NCBI GenBank assembly: GCA_003215475.1
Contig: QCKH01000010.1
Span: forward strand, 1 to 62,983
Source: Prochlorococcus sp. AG-409-L21
Lineage (GTDB): Bacteria; Cyanobacteriota; Cyanobacteriia; PCC-6307; Cyanobiaceae
Reading direction: 5' to 3'
DNA length: 62,983 nucleotides
Shown here: positions 48,415 through 56,285 of the stretch, one piece after another
Numbering within the stretch: position 1 is the first letter of the stretch
Layout of the letters: each line of letters starts with the position of its first letter
Notes under the pieces: model-generated
What the model was told of the DNA's origin: nothing
What the model saw: the letters and a program-made list of their open reading frames with translations, nothing else
Databases searched by the model: none
Made by a program: the position numbers and the translations under genes

Positions 48415-49320
48415 GTGGAATTGTCGTCCAACTTCTCCTATCCATGTAATGGTTCCTTGCCTCAACATTCTCCAGACTTCTTTCATTGCGAAGAAATCCC
48501 GATCAAGTGGGTTTGTAAAACGCTTGACTCTGAAATTTTTAGATTTTCCTTTTGGGCCTCTCCTCAAGGTTCCCTTGTAAGAGGAGCGATTGGTTCTAAT
48601 TCGATAGCTCATTTTGCGCATCTCTATCAATTCTTGAAAAATTTACAAACAACTAGAGCATTAAACCCTGTTCTTGATCCGTGGCGAATGATACGAAAAA
48701 GGCAACATGCTCTTTCACCTAGAGGTATTCGCTTCGTCGTTCACGGATCGGCTGACGGGACGCCTCATCCATTAATTAAATCAATTGCAATGGAGGTGCA
48801 AAAAATTAGAAAACTTCCAGTAGATATTGAAGTATTGACATCAAAAAAAATTGATGACTCTTCTTTAGATTCTATTTGGCTCGTGCCTTTATTGTTGCTA
48901 CCAGGCTCGCATACTAGAAAAGATATTCCTTTTATAGCTTCTAGACTTCGGAGTCAAGGTTTAAAGGTTGGGATATTGCCTTTTTTAGGTTCCTTACGAT
49001 ACTGGGCATTGATTTTGCGTCATCTAGTTAATGTTGAGACTCATGTGGACCCTGTTGTTTTTGTTCATCACCCAATTAAGAATAAGCTGTCTAAACGCTA
49101 TACAGAATATCTATCTAAAGAATTAAATGTTCCAGTGATATCAATGAATGTTTGGAAATCCTTTGAATCCGCTTGCAAGTCATGTTTTTCTCCAATACCT
49201 CTTTTTCTGGCTCCTAATAAAATGTCAACATGTATGGCAAGTGATGGATACAACTCAGCATTGCTTGAGTTCAAGCTGATTCGTGATTTTCTTATTGTTT
49301 TATTTGGATTGTTGCCATGA
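48415..49320 (+). CDS. cbiX: Sirohydrochlorin cobalto/ferrochelatase (CbiX/SirB-like)
   Basis: A 301-residue chelatase-family protein. The family motif is RFVVHGSADGTPHPLIKSIA around residue 105-125, with the metal-binding His, and a second half block VFVHHP. The first ~85 residues are an extra domain of unknown role (FHCEEIPIKWVCKTLDSE). It likely inserts iron to finish siroheme for NirA. It starts at GTG 48415 about 63 bases downstream of a likely NtcA-dependent start point; the stop overlaps cobA (ATGA). Confidence 0.82.
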   Translation: MELSSNFSYPCNGSLPQHSPDFFHCEEIPIKWVCKTLDSEIFRFSFWASPQGSLVRGAIGSNSIAHFAHLYQFLKNLQTTRALNPVLDPWRMIRKRQHALSPRGIRFVVHGSADGTPHPLIKSIAMEVQKIRKLPVDIEVLTSKKIDDSSLDSIWLVPLLLLPGSHTRKDIPFIASRLRSQGLKVGILPFLGSLRYWALILRHLVNVETHVDPVVFVHHPIKNKLSKRYTEYLSKELNVPVISMNVWKSFESACKSCFSPIPLFLAPNKMSTCMASDGYNSALLEFKLIRDFLIVLFGLLP

Positions 49321-50135
49321 ACAATAAGTACTCTGGAACAGTTTATCTAGTTGGTGCAGGACCTGGTGATTCTGAACTCTTAACGATAAAAGCACACCGC
49401 TTATTAAAAAGTTGTGATGCTATTGTTTATGACTATTTAGTTTCTGAAGAGGTTCTAAGAATTGCTAGAAAAAATTGTCAATTAGTTTTAGTTGGTAAAA
49501 GAAAAGATCATCATTCTATTCCTCAAGTAGAAATCAATGCTTTACTTTTGAAAATGTCTAATCAATATAGATCTATTGTTCGCTTGAAAGGTGGGGATCC
49601 ATTTTTATTTGGTAGGGGTGCTGAAGAAGCTGCCTTTTTAGAAAGTAATGCTATTAATGTTGAGGTTGTACCAGGCATTACTTCAGGTATCGCCGCTCCC
49701 GCATATGCTGGAATTCCAGTAACACATCGTGAGGCTGGTTCTTCGATTACTTTTGTTACTGGTCATGAGCGTTTTGGAAATAATAAAGCATCTGTTAATT
49801 GGCAATTGCTTGCTAAAGCAAGTGATGGACTGGTTATATACATGGGGCTACATAATATTGTGGGTATAGTCAATGATTTAATTAAAGGAGGTATGAATCC
49901 TTTGACTCCAGCTGCAGTAATTCAACAAGGAACAGTCATTGGACAAAAGGTAAAAAAAACACATGTCGATAAATTGGTTTATACCGTAGAACATTATGGT
50001 TTTGTTTCACCTTCAATAATTATTATTGGAAAGGTAGTTGATTTTCAGGTTGAATCATGCGTACCACCTTTGGCGAATGTAACTATGCCTATTCCTTTGA
50101 ATAGTCAGCAATACGTTGAAACTAGTGATAAGTGA
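49317..50135 (+). CDS. cobA: Uroporphyrinogen-III C-methyltransferase
   Basis: SAM-dependent methylation of uroporphyrinogen III to precorrin-2, the first committed step to siroheme. The 272-residue protein shows VYLVGAGPGDSELLTIKAH at the N-terminus, LKGGDPFLFGRGAEEAAFL near residue 90 and the GIPVTHREAGSS and QQGTVIGQ blocks. The frame is complete and coupled to the upstream chelatase by a four-base overlap. The precorrin-2 oxidation step is not encoded nearby; it may be supplied elsewhere in the genome. Confidence 0.96.
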   Translation: MNNKYSGTVYLVGAGPGDSELLTIKAHRLLKSCDAIVYDYLVSEEVLRIARKNCQLVLVGKRKDHHSIPQVEINALLLKMSNQYRSIVRLKGGDPFLFGRGAEEAAFLESNAINVEVVPGITSGIAAPAYAGIPVTHREAGSSITFVTGHERFGNNKASVNWQLLAKASDGLVIYMGLHNIVGIVNDLIKGGMNPLTPAAVIQQGTVIGQKVKKTHVDKLVYTVEHYGFVSPSIIIIGKVVDFQVESCVPPLANVTMPIPLNSQQYVETSDK

Positions 50136-50145
50136 TTAACTATTT

Positions 50146-50433
50146 TTAATTAATAATATTTTGATAAGTATCGTCTGCTTCAGTCATCTCAATATCATTT
50201 GTGTAATCGGAACATGTGTACATTAAATTTATAACTCTATTTATATCAACGTCTCTGTCTGCAACATCTTGCCAAAGACGATTTACCAATTCTTGATCGC
50301 TTACAAAAAATTGAGCTTGTACTAAGTCACGCACAAGAGCAAAGACCGTTTGCCGATCATTACGTATTCTTGATTCTTTTTCGTTTAACTTGCTTTCAAT
50401 TGAGTTTAAGACCAGATTTTTATGTATAACCAT
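50146..50433 (-). CDS. Small hypothetical protein, acidic
   Basis: A 95-residue soluble helical protein read from ATG 50433 (a TTG lies three codons earlier in frame). Features: MVIHKNLVLNSIESKLNEKESRIRN, then LVRDLVQAQFFVSDQELVNRLWQDV and an acidic end (EMTEADDTYQ). No signal or membrane segment. Convergent with cobA. No family recognised. Confidence 0.5.
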   Translation of the reverse strand: MVIHKNLVLNSIESKLNEKESRIRNDRQTVFALVRDLVQAQFFVSDQELVNRLWQDVADRDVDINRVINLMYTCSDYTNDIEMTEADDTYQNIIN

Positions 50434-50633
50434 TTCTAACAAGCCGAATATTAATTATTTTCTCAAATGATCAAACATTTGTAATCAGTATTTACTCGGA
50501 TTCAATAGTTCATCCTTTTTGAGGCTATAGGAATATTTAGTTCAGCAATTATTAAAAAATACGGTTGTAAAATTAGGCACATTATCTTTTCCTGCTTCTC
50601 ATAATCTTTTTCGAAATTAGTATCTAAAAAGAA

Positions 50634-50765
50634 ATGAGTGAATTTGCAGTTATCTCTTATTCATTATTTATGGCGACTTTTGGAATAGTGGTTATCTTCT
50701 TCTCATTTGAAGATGATGATGATCAAGGTGGTGGGAAGATGATGCCCATAACTATAAAGAATTAA
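50634..50765 (+). CDS. 43-residue single-helix membrane protein
   Basis: Starts at ATG 50634. One membrane helix (FAVISYSLFMATFGIVVIFF) then an acidic patch of five Asp/Glu (FEDDDDQ) and a glycine-rich, methionine end. This layout is typical of small conserved cyanobacterial membrane proteins, but I cannot name it. It lies at the edge of repeat copy 4. Confidence 0.5.
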   Translation: MSEFAVISYSLFMATFGIVVIFFSFEDDDDQGGGKMMPITIKN

Positions 50766-50774
50766 TGAATTTAT

Positions 50775-50897
50775 TTGATCAAAAGCTGAGATCTATTGGT
50801 ATAAAAGCAGGCTCACACTTCATTAGCCAGTAGCGTGGTTCCTGTGATGCCATGGGATCTCAGCGATATTGCGATGTGTGGATAGTGTGTGGATAGA
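50775..50897 (+). repeat. EVE-derived dispersed repeat, copy 4
   Basis: Shares with copy 3 the leader TTGAT(C/T)AAAAGCTGA and the ATTGGTATAAAAGCAG stretch. Then come CATTAGCCAGTAG, CCATGGGATCTCAGCG and two tandem units, which here both read TGTGTGGATAG instead of TGTGTGGATGG: the same base change in both. It ends at the start of the arsR block. Confidence 0.88.
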
Positions 50898-50921
50898 GGG
50901 TCTTAAGCAATGCTTTGTGAT

Positions 50922-51233
50922 CTATTCACAAGAAGCAGCTTCATTCAGGCACCCTTTTCTTAGTTTTTTGATCCAATTCTGCAATGACTTTAATGTTCTT
51001 GTATCGAGTTGGTAATAAACCCAGCGCCCACTTTGCCTATCTGTGATAACCCCAGCCTCTTTGAGGACCTTAAGATGAAAAGAGATTTTGGATTGCGCTA
51101 GACCTGTTTCTTGCATAAGGTCACAAACACATTTTTCTCCAGTGGACAAGGATTCAATTATTTCCAATCTGATAGGTTCTGCTAAAGCTTTGAGTGAATC
51201 TATTGCTTTTTCGTTAGCGACACCTGTACTCAT
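50922..51233 (-). CDS. arsR: ArsR-family metalloid-sensing repressor
   Basis: A 103-residue winged-helix repressor. The metalloid ligands are in EKCVCDLMQETGL (Cys-Val-Cys-Asp), with a further Cys pair near the C-terminus (KGCLNEAASCE). The recognition helix is QSKISFHLKVLKEAGVI and the wing SGRWVYYQL. When arsenite is absent it should bind ATCAA-N6-TTGAT sites, two of which lie directly upstream. Divergent from gapdh-arsJ. Starts at ATG 51233. Confidence 0.92.
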   Translation of the reverse strand: MSTGVANEKAIDSLKALAEPIRLEIIESLSTGEKCVCDLMQETGLAQSKISFHLKVLKEAGVITDRQSGRWVYYQLDTRTLKSLQNWIKKLRKGCLNEAASCE

Positions 51234-51284
51234 TAATTAGTCAGCCAAGAGTAATGTTGTGATTTTACAAGAATTGCCACAACT

Positions 51285-51318
51285 ATCAATAGAGATTGAT
51301 ACATCAATAATTCTTGAT
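51285..51318. promoter_or_regulatory. Two tandem ArsR-type operators upstream of arsR and gapdh
   Basis: ATCAATAGAGATTGAT at 51285-51300 and ATCAATAATTCTTGAT at 51303-51318, each an ATCAA-N6-TTGAT palindrome, 18 bases centre to centre. They fill the divergent promoter between arsR (from 51233) and gapdh (from 51354). Confidence 0.8.
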
Positions 51319-51353
51319 ATATACTATGCATGCGTTTTGTCATGGGGAGTTGT

Positions 51354-52379
51354 ATGCGCATTGGTATTAATGGGTTTGGTCGTATAGGGCGACTTGTTCT
51401 TAGAGCTCTCTGGGATAGAGAAAATATCGAGATTACACATATCAACGACCCATTCGGGGATGCAAAGGGGGCTGCACATTTACTTGAGTTTGATTCTGTT
51501 CACGGCCGATGGGATAAATCAATAAATTCCACCCAGAACAAACTATCTATAGAAGGGCACTCAATATCTTTTTCTCAAGAAAGTGATTTCACAAAAGTTG
51601 AATGGGATGAGACAGGGATAGAGCTAATTCTCGAATGCTCAGGAAAATTTAAATCTCCTCAAACGTTAAATCCATATTTCGATACTCTAGGGATGAAAAG
51701 AGTTGTCGTTGCATGTCCTGTTAAAGGTGAAATCCAGGGAGAGGATGCTCTGAATATCGTCTACGGTATTAACCACGATTTATATAAACCAAATAAACAT
51801 CGCTTAATAACAGCTGCATCCTGCACGACTAATTGTTTAGCTCCAGTTGTAAAGGTCGTTAATCAAGCCTTTGGTATTAAGCATGGAAGCATTACAACAC
51901 TCCATGACCTAACAAATACACAAGTAATAGTTGATTCATTTAAGCCAGACTTAAGAAGAGCCAGAAGTGGATCACAAAGTTTAATACCAACAACAACAGG
52001 CTCAGCAAAAGCGATAGGGATGATTTTTCCAGAATTACAAGGCAAATTAAATGGCCATGCAGTTCGAGTTCCTCTCCTCAATGGATCTTTAACTGATGCT
52101 GTATTTGAATTAGAGAAAGAGGTAACGCAAAAAGAAGTGAATCATGTGTTCAAAGAAGCTTCAGAAGGAACGCTAAAAGGGATCCTCGGTTACGAAGAAA
52201 AGCCACTTGTCTCTATTGATTATGTCAATGACTCCAGGAGTTCAATTATTGATGCTCTCTCAACCATGGTGGTCAACAAAACTCATCTTAAAGTCTATAT
52301 TTGGTATGACAATGAATGGGGGTATAGCTGTCGGATGGCTGATCTCGTATCACATGTAATAAAGCTAGAAAAAGAATAA
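51354..52379 (+). CDS. ArsJ-associated glyceraldehyde-3-phosphate dehydrogenase
   Basis: A GAPDH that, in arsenate-detox clusters, makes 1-arseno-3-phosphoglycerate for export by Ars[20 protein letters not shown] is the Rossmann N-terminus; the catalytic cysteine is in [14 protein letters not shown]; the C-terminus has [12 protein letters not shown]. The frame opens at 51330, but the ATG at 51354 is the true family start (341 residues). It is 10 bases before arsJ and divergent from arsR. Confidence 0.92.
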   Translation: MRIGINGFGRIGRLVLRALWDRENIEITHINDPFGDAKGAAHLLEFDSVHGRWDKSINSTQNKLSIEGHSISFSQESDFTKVEWDETGIELILECSGKFKSPQTLNPYFDTLGMKRVVVACPVKGEIQGEDALNIVYGINHDLYKPNKHRLITAASCTTNCLAPVVKVVNQAFGIKHGSITTLHDLTNTQVIVDSFKPDLRRARSGSQSLIPTTTGSAKAIGMIFPELQGKLNGHAVRVPLLNGSLTDAVFELEKEVTQKEVNHVFKEASEGTLKGILGYEEKPLVSIDYVNDSRSSIIDALSTMVVNKTHLKVYIWYDNEWGYSCRMADLVSHVIKLEKE

Positions 52380-52389
52380 AAATAAAAGC

Positions 52390-53664
52390 ATGAGATTATC
52401 GTCATTACAGCAATATGGAATCGTAACGACCAACTATTGGGCATTCACACTTACAGATGGTGCTCTAAGGATGCTAGTGATTTTTCACTTTCATAGCCTT
52501 GGATATACAACCTTAGAAATCGCATTTTTATTCCTTTTTTACGAGTTCTTTGGCATCGTCACTAATCTCTATGGTGGATGGATTGGAGCAAGATATGGGT
52601 TACGTCTAACACTATGGGTCGGGACTCTTTTACAAATAGGTGCTTTATTGATGTTGATACCAGTTTCGAGTGGTTGGTCGAAACTTTTGAGTGTCATGTA
52701 TGTCATGGTTGCTCAAGCGATTAGTGGTATAGCAAAAGATCTCAATAAGATGAGTGCCAAAAGTGCAATCAAAACTGTCGTTCCAGATTCCTCAGAAGAA
52801 GATGGGGGAAATAATCAATTGTTTAAATGGGTAGCTATCTTAACTGGTTCAAAAAATGCACTCAAAGGAGTTGGATTTTTTCTTGGTGGACTGTTGCTGA
52901 CCAGTTTTGGCTTTAATAAAGCTGTCGGATATATGGCAATAGGTTTAGGTGTTTCGTTTTTATTGACATTAATTTTGCCTGGAGATATTGGGAAGATGAA
53001 AAGCAAACCAATCTTCAAAGACTTATTTTCTAAATCTCAAGGGATCAATGTACTTTCTTTTGCACGCTTTTTTCTTTTTGGGGCAAGAGACGTATGGTTC
53101 GTCGTAGCACTACCTGTTTTTCTTGAAACGTATCTAAATTGGAATTTTTCTGAGATTGGAGCTTTCCTAGGATTATGGGTTATTGGTTATGGCTTTATCC
53201 AAGCGTTTGCGCCGTCTTTAAGAAATTTATGGGGAAATAAAACAAGCCCAGGAGTTTCTTCTGTTCAATTCTGGAGCGCTGTCTTAACGGCAATACCAGC
53301 TTTAATAGCTATAGCACTATGGCGACAAAGCAATCCAGAAATAGCAATTACAGTTGGATTAATAACATTTGGATTCATTTTTGCAATGAACTCATCGATA
53401 CATTCATATATGGTTCTTGCATATACAGATAAGGAAAACGTAAGTCTAAACGTGGGCTTCTATTACATGGCAAATGCTGCAGGGAGACTGATTGGTACGC
53501 TCTTATCTGGTGTCCTATTTATGCTTGGGTCAGATACATCTGTAGGAATGCAAATTTGTTTATGGTGTTCAAGTTTGTTTGTATTCTTATCATGGTTGAC
53601 GAGTCTTTCGCTTCCTTCTATAAATAACTCTGACTTTTTTGAAAAAGATTCTGCACAAGCCTAA
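52390..53664 (+). CDS. arsJ: Organoarsenical efflux MFS transporter ArsJ
   Basis: A 424-residue major facilitator with about twelve membrane segments. It pairs with the adjacent GAPDH to expel arseno-phosphoglycerate. Recognisable blocks are QYGIVTTNYWAFTLTDGALRML at the start, FYEFFGIVTNLYGGWIGARYG and GVGFFLGGLLLTSFGF. In picocyanobacteria arsenate enters through phosphate transporters under phosphorus stress, which explains its place next to pstS and ptrA. A strong terminator follows. Confidence 0.93.
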   Translation: MRLSSLQQYGIVTTNYWAFTLTDGALRMLVIFHFHSLGYTTLEIAFLFLFYEFFGIVTNLYGGWIGARYGLRLTLWVGTLLQIGALLMLIPVSSGWSKLLSVMYVMVAQAISGIAKDLNKMSAKSAIKTVVPDSSEEDGGNNQLFKWVAILTGSKNALKGVGFFLGGLLLTSFGFNKAVGYMAIGLGVSFLLTLILPGDIGKMKSKPIFKDLFSKSQGINVLSFARFFLFGARDVWFVVALPVFLETYLNWNFSEIGAFLGLWVIGYGFIQAFAPSLRNLWGNKTSPGVSSVQFWSAVLTAIPALIAIALWRQSNPEIAITVGLITFGFIFAMNSSIHSYMVLAYTDKENVSLNVGFYYMANAAGRLIGTLLSGVLFMLGSDTSVGMQICLWCSSLFVFLSWLTSLSLPSINNSDFFEKDSAQA

Positions 53665-53681
53665 ATCAATTATTGACATAA

Positions 53682-53710
53682 AAAAGGAGGGGGTTGAACC
53701 CCTCCTTTTC
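53682..53710. terminator. Bidirectional terminator between arsJ and pstS
   Basis: AAAAGGAGGGG (53682-53692) pairs exactly with CCCCTCCTTTT (53699-53709) around a six-base loop; the A- and T-tracts on either side suit both convergent genes. Confidence 0.9.
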
Positions 53711-53730
53711 TTAAGCTATTGAATTGAGAG

Positions 53731-54723
53731 TTACTGACCAATTCTTTTGACGGCTGAACGAGCTTTGTTAAGAATTTCTCCTTTAAGCGGAACAAAACCG
53801 AGGGAAGGAGCTTTCTTTTGAGCTTTATCACTAAGAAGATAGTTTAGTGATTCTTGTATGGCTTTTGTCTTAGAGCCATTTCCAGTTTCATAAGCAAGGA
53901 CCCAAGTTAAAGTAGCAATTGGATATGCCCCTTTAGCTCTTGGATTAGGGTTCGTGCCTGCGAGGTTTTGATCCAAGTTGATACCATTTAGAGCCTTTGC
54001 GCCAGATTCGGTGCTTGGCTTTAAAAACTCACCAGACAAATTTTGTAAAGCAGCGGCTCTGACATCTCCTTTGATATAAGACTGGTTTACATAACCAATA
54101 GCACCGGGGGTGTTTTTAATAATTCCAGCAACCCCTGCATTGCCTTTCCCTCCCATACCTACAGGCCATGCTACGGATTTACCAGTTCCTAATGTCCACT
54201 CTTTAGAGAAAACTTCCATTGAATTGGTAAAAGCCTTGGTTGTTCCAGAGCCATCAGAACGGTGTGCCCAAGTAAGTTTCTGAGCAGGGCACCCAAGCTC
54301 GCTCCAATTATTGATTTTGCCTATTGCAATACGAACTGCTTGTCTCTGAGTGAGCTTGAGTTCGCAATCAGGATTGTTATATCCAAAAGCGATTGTCCCT
54401 CCCACCATTGGGATCTGAACTAATCCTCGTTTAACTTTTGCGATATCTTTGGCTTTCATTGGGTCATCCGATGCTCCAAAATCAACGGTTTCATCAATGA
54501 AAGCTTTTCGTCCAGAGCCAGAGCCAACAGCTTGGTAGTTAACCCTAGGACCACCTTCCTTATCAAGGTCAGCAAACCACCGAGTGTAGATTTTTGATGG
54601 GAACGAAGCTCCTGCCCCGCTTAACCTTATGCCTGACGTGGAATTATTTGATCCACAGGCAACGAGAGAGGCTCCAATAATGCCTGTAGAGGCAATAGAT
54701 GCTGCCTTCTTTAAGAAGGACAT
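53731..54723 (-). CDS. pstS: Phosphate ABC transporter substrate-binding protein
   Basis: A 330-residue periplasmic lipoprotein of the PstS/SphX type. The lipobox is GASLVACGSN at residues 17-26. The phosphate-binding motifs are GAGASFP near residue 38, VGSGSGRKAF, and AHRSDGSGTTKAFT near residue 158. No pstCAB genes lie in this window, so it is a solitary binding protein. Its promoter contains a 22-bp perfect palindrome with the ATCAA-N6-TTGAT core. Starts at ATG 54723. Confidence 0.94.
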   Translation of the reverse strand: MSFLKKAASIASTGIIGASLVACGSNNSTSGIRLSGAGASFPSKIYTRWFADLDKEGGPRVNYQAVGSGSGRKAFIDETVDFGASDDPMKAKDIAKVKRGLVQIPMVGGTIAFGYNNPDCELKLTQRQAVRIAIGKINNWSELGCPAQKLTWAHRSDGSGTTKAFTNSMEVFSKEWTLGTGKSVAWPVGMGGKGNAGVAGIIKNTPGAIGYVNQSYIKGDVRAAALQNLSGEFLKPSTESGAKALNGINLDQNLAGTNPNPRAKGAYPIATLTWVLAYETGNGSKTKAIQESLNYLLSDKAQKKAPSLGFVPLKGEILNKARSAVKRIGQ

Positions 54724-54772
54724 AAGAAAAACAAGAATTGAATCAATTATATATTAATCAATAAAAGTTGTT

Positions 54773-54794
54773 TTAATCAAGATATCTTGATTAA
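54773..54794. promoter_or_regulatory. 22-bp perfect palindrome upstream of pstS
   Basis: Two 11-base arms TTAATCAAGAT and its exact reverse complement, with no spacer; inside lies ATCAA-N6-TTGAT (54776-54791), the same pattern as at arsR. It is 50 bases upstream of the pstS start codon and just after the stop of the next gene. Confidence 0.8.
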
Positions 54795-54822
54795 TAGATA
54801 ATGAAATGACGATGGAAGCTCC

Positions 54823-55023
54823 TCACTCCGAGCTGTTTTCACCCCTTAGACGCTCGAGCCTTAAGTCGCTTAGGCCTTGAATTAATTGCCAGGCGATTTC
54901 ATCGCTAACCCTTTGCTCGTCACAGAAATCACTGACAACAACGTCGAGAATTTCTGTAAGTTTCGCAGCTTGAACCAGCAACCGATCAGGCTCTTCCAAT
55001 TCAGGCAATACATGTGCATTCAT
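54823..55023 (-). CDS. Small soluble protein between pstS and the ptrA-like gene
   Basis: A 66-residue acidic helical protein (MNAHVLPELEEPDRLLVQAAKLTEILDV in short pieces: a Leu-rich first half, and ending LSDLRLERLRGENSSE). It starts at ATG 55023, three bases below an ATCAA-N6-TTGAT site. No known family. Its place between pstS and the Crp-type regulator, both phosphate genes, hints at a part in the same response. Confidence 0.6.
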   Translation of the reverse strand: MNAHVLPELEEPDRLLVQAAKLTEILDVVVSDFCDEQRVSDEIAWQLIQGLSDLRLERLRGENSSE

Positions 55024-55026
55024 TAT

Positions 55027-55042
55027 ATCAATTATTCTTGAT
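55027..55042. promoter_or_regulatory. ArsR-type operator between the small gene and the ptrA-like gene
   Basis: ATCAATTATTCTTGAT, an ATCAA-N6-TTGAT palindrome that differs from the gapdh-proximal site by one base. It lies immediately upstream of the minus-strand small gene and 38 bases before the plus-strand regulator. Confidence 0.75.
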
Positions 55043-55079
55043 TTGATGCTATATTGTTTATAGGATTAAGCAGTTAAAT

Positions 55080-55706
55080 GTGGTTGAAGTTAATTGTCCG
55101 GTTTCGCCAAAGGTCTTAGACGGATTGCCAAAACTTTTGGAAACTAGTTTTGCTAGAAAGAATATTGTTCATGTTTCCCAAGGAAATTATATTCCTTGGT
55201 TTAAAGGCAGGATCTGGATTGTTGTTAAAGGATTAATTAAAATAAGTGCGCCAAGAAGTGATGGGGATGAATTGATTCTTTGTTTTTTGGGGCGAAATCA
55301 GGCCTTTGGAGAACCTTTTTCTTTGATTGACGACTGCAGTCCATTGGCTTTGGTTGATTGTGAACTACTACACTTACCTATTGAAGAAGTATATAATTCA
55401 CCACCTTTGGCCTTAGCAATTTTGGAGTCGCTCTCATTACGCCATCGTTCTACAGAATTAAATTTAACTGTTGTATTAGCAAAGACTGCCGAAGAAAGGG
55501 TCAAAGAATTCCTTGAATTGCTAGCTACTGATTTTGGTAAGCCAGTGGAAGAGGGATTGATGATTGGTTTCTCGATCACTCATCAAGATATTGCTAATGC
55601 TGTAGGAGTCTCGCGTGTAACCATTACAAGGATATTGTCTCAACTGAAGAAAACTGGTTGGTTGAAAAAATTAGATGAAGGTTTGTTTGTTATCGCTTTC
55701 AAATAA
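55080..55706 (+). CDS. ptrA: Crp/Fnr-family regulator, PtrA-like
   Basis: A 208-residue Crp-type regulator: a cyclic-nucleotide-binding-like beta roll (WFKGRIWIVVKGLIKISAP, ILCFLGRNQAFGEPFSLID) and a C-terminal helix-turn-helix (ITHQDIANAVGVSRVTITRILSQLKK). In marine picocyanobacteria a regulator of this type near pstS and arsJ is PtrA, acting in phosphate stress; identity is inferred from context. Starts at GTG 55080; the overlapping ATG at 55078 is out of frame. Confidence 0.82.
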   Translation: MVEVNCPVSPKVLDGLPKLLETSFARKNIVHVSQGNYIPWFKGRIWIVVKGLIKISAPRSDGDELILCFLGRNQAFGEPFSLIDDCSPLALVDCELLHLPIEEVYNSPPLALAILESLSLRHRSTELNLTVVLAKTAEERVKEFLELLATDFGKPVEEGLMIGFSITHQDIANAVGVSRVTITRILSQLKKTGWLKKLDEGLFVIAFK

Positions 55707-55736
55707 TAAACCCTTTCTATGACTACTGTCTCAAAT

Positions 55737-55884
55737 AAGGCTCATACTTCATTAGCCAATAGTTAGGTTCCAGTTGAGCCATGGGATCTCAGCGATATTG
55801 CGATGTGTGGATGGTGTGTGGATGGATTAACATTCTCACCCCTATTCCTTTATCCTATTTCAATCAAGTTCCTATGACTAATAG
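55737..55884 (+). repeat. EVE-derived dispersed repeat, copy 5
   Basis: Nearly the whole repeat: CTTCATTAGCCAATAG, CCATGGGATCTCAGCG, two TGTGTGGATGG units, CTCACCCCTATTCC and CAATCAAGTTC. Its core is identical to copy 3 and its tail is most like copy 1 (the EVE gene copy). It is the right-hand border of the modular region; the next genes look like core. Confidence 0.9.
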
Positions 55885-55987
55885 CTAACAGACTTTCCCA
55901 TACAGAATCTTTTTTGCTTTAAGTGAGTCCTCTCCAGGTGCTTTCTACCTCAATCAGAGCTAAAATTGATTTAGCTAGAGAGTCTTT

Positions 55988-56182
55988 ATGTCTTCTCGAG
56001 AAGGTCAGGCGTTGAAGTCACTTGAGGTAGCTTTAGACCATGCGCTTGCTCGACTGAATCAATTAAAGGGGAAAGATAGACTTGCCTTCGCTAGTGAATA
56101 TAAGGAGTGGCTTGCAGATGATGAGCTACAAGAAAGGGTTTGGTTCTCTGTGCCATTGAAGAAGAGATCAGATAGTCATTAA
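55988..56182 (+). CDS. Small conserved hypothetical protein
   Basis: A 64-residue helical protein (SLEVALDHALARLNQLKGKDRLAFASEYKE is its central region, given in part) ending basic (LKKRSDSH). No signal peptide. Starts at ATG 55988. I do not recognise the family, but its regular amphipathic helices and codon use look like a real gene. Confidence 0.55.
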   Translation: MSSREGQALKSLEVALDHALARLNQLKGKDRLAFASEYKEWLADDELQERVWFSVPLKKRSDSH

Positions 56183-56285
56183 TCTTAGCTATAGATATAT
56201 GTCGATAATTAGGTAGGGGTATTTTGGAAGTATCCTTTATGTTCCCTATTAATCTTTTCTCAGGCTTTTTGTTGTTTTTTATTCT

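Noticed and set aside
48412-48630. 72-residue basic ORF antisense to the cbiX start
   Set aside because: Lies wholly inside the opposite strand of a well-supported gene; its arginine/lysine-rich composition is a by-product of the complementary frame.
50775-55884. The arsenic/phosphate block as a composite insertion-sequence transposon
   Set aside because: Flanking repeats are short, lack a transposase gene and terminal inverted repeats, and match the EVE 5' region rather than an IS.
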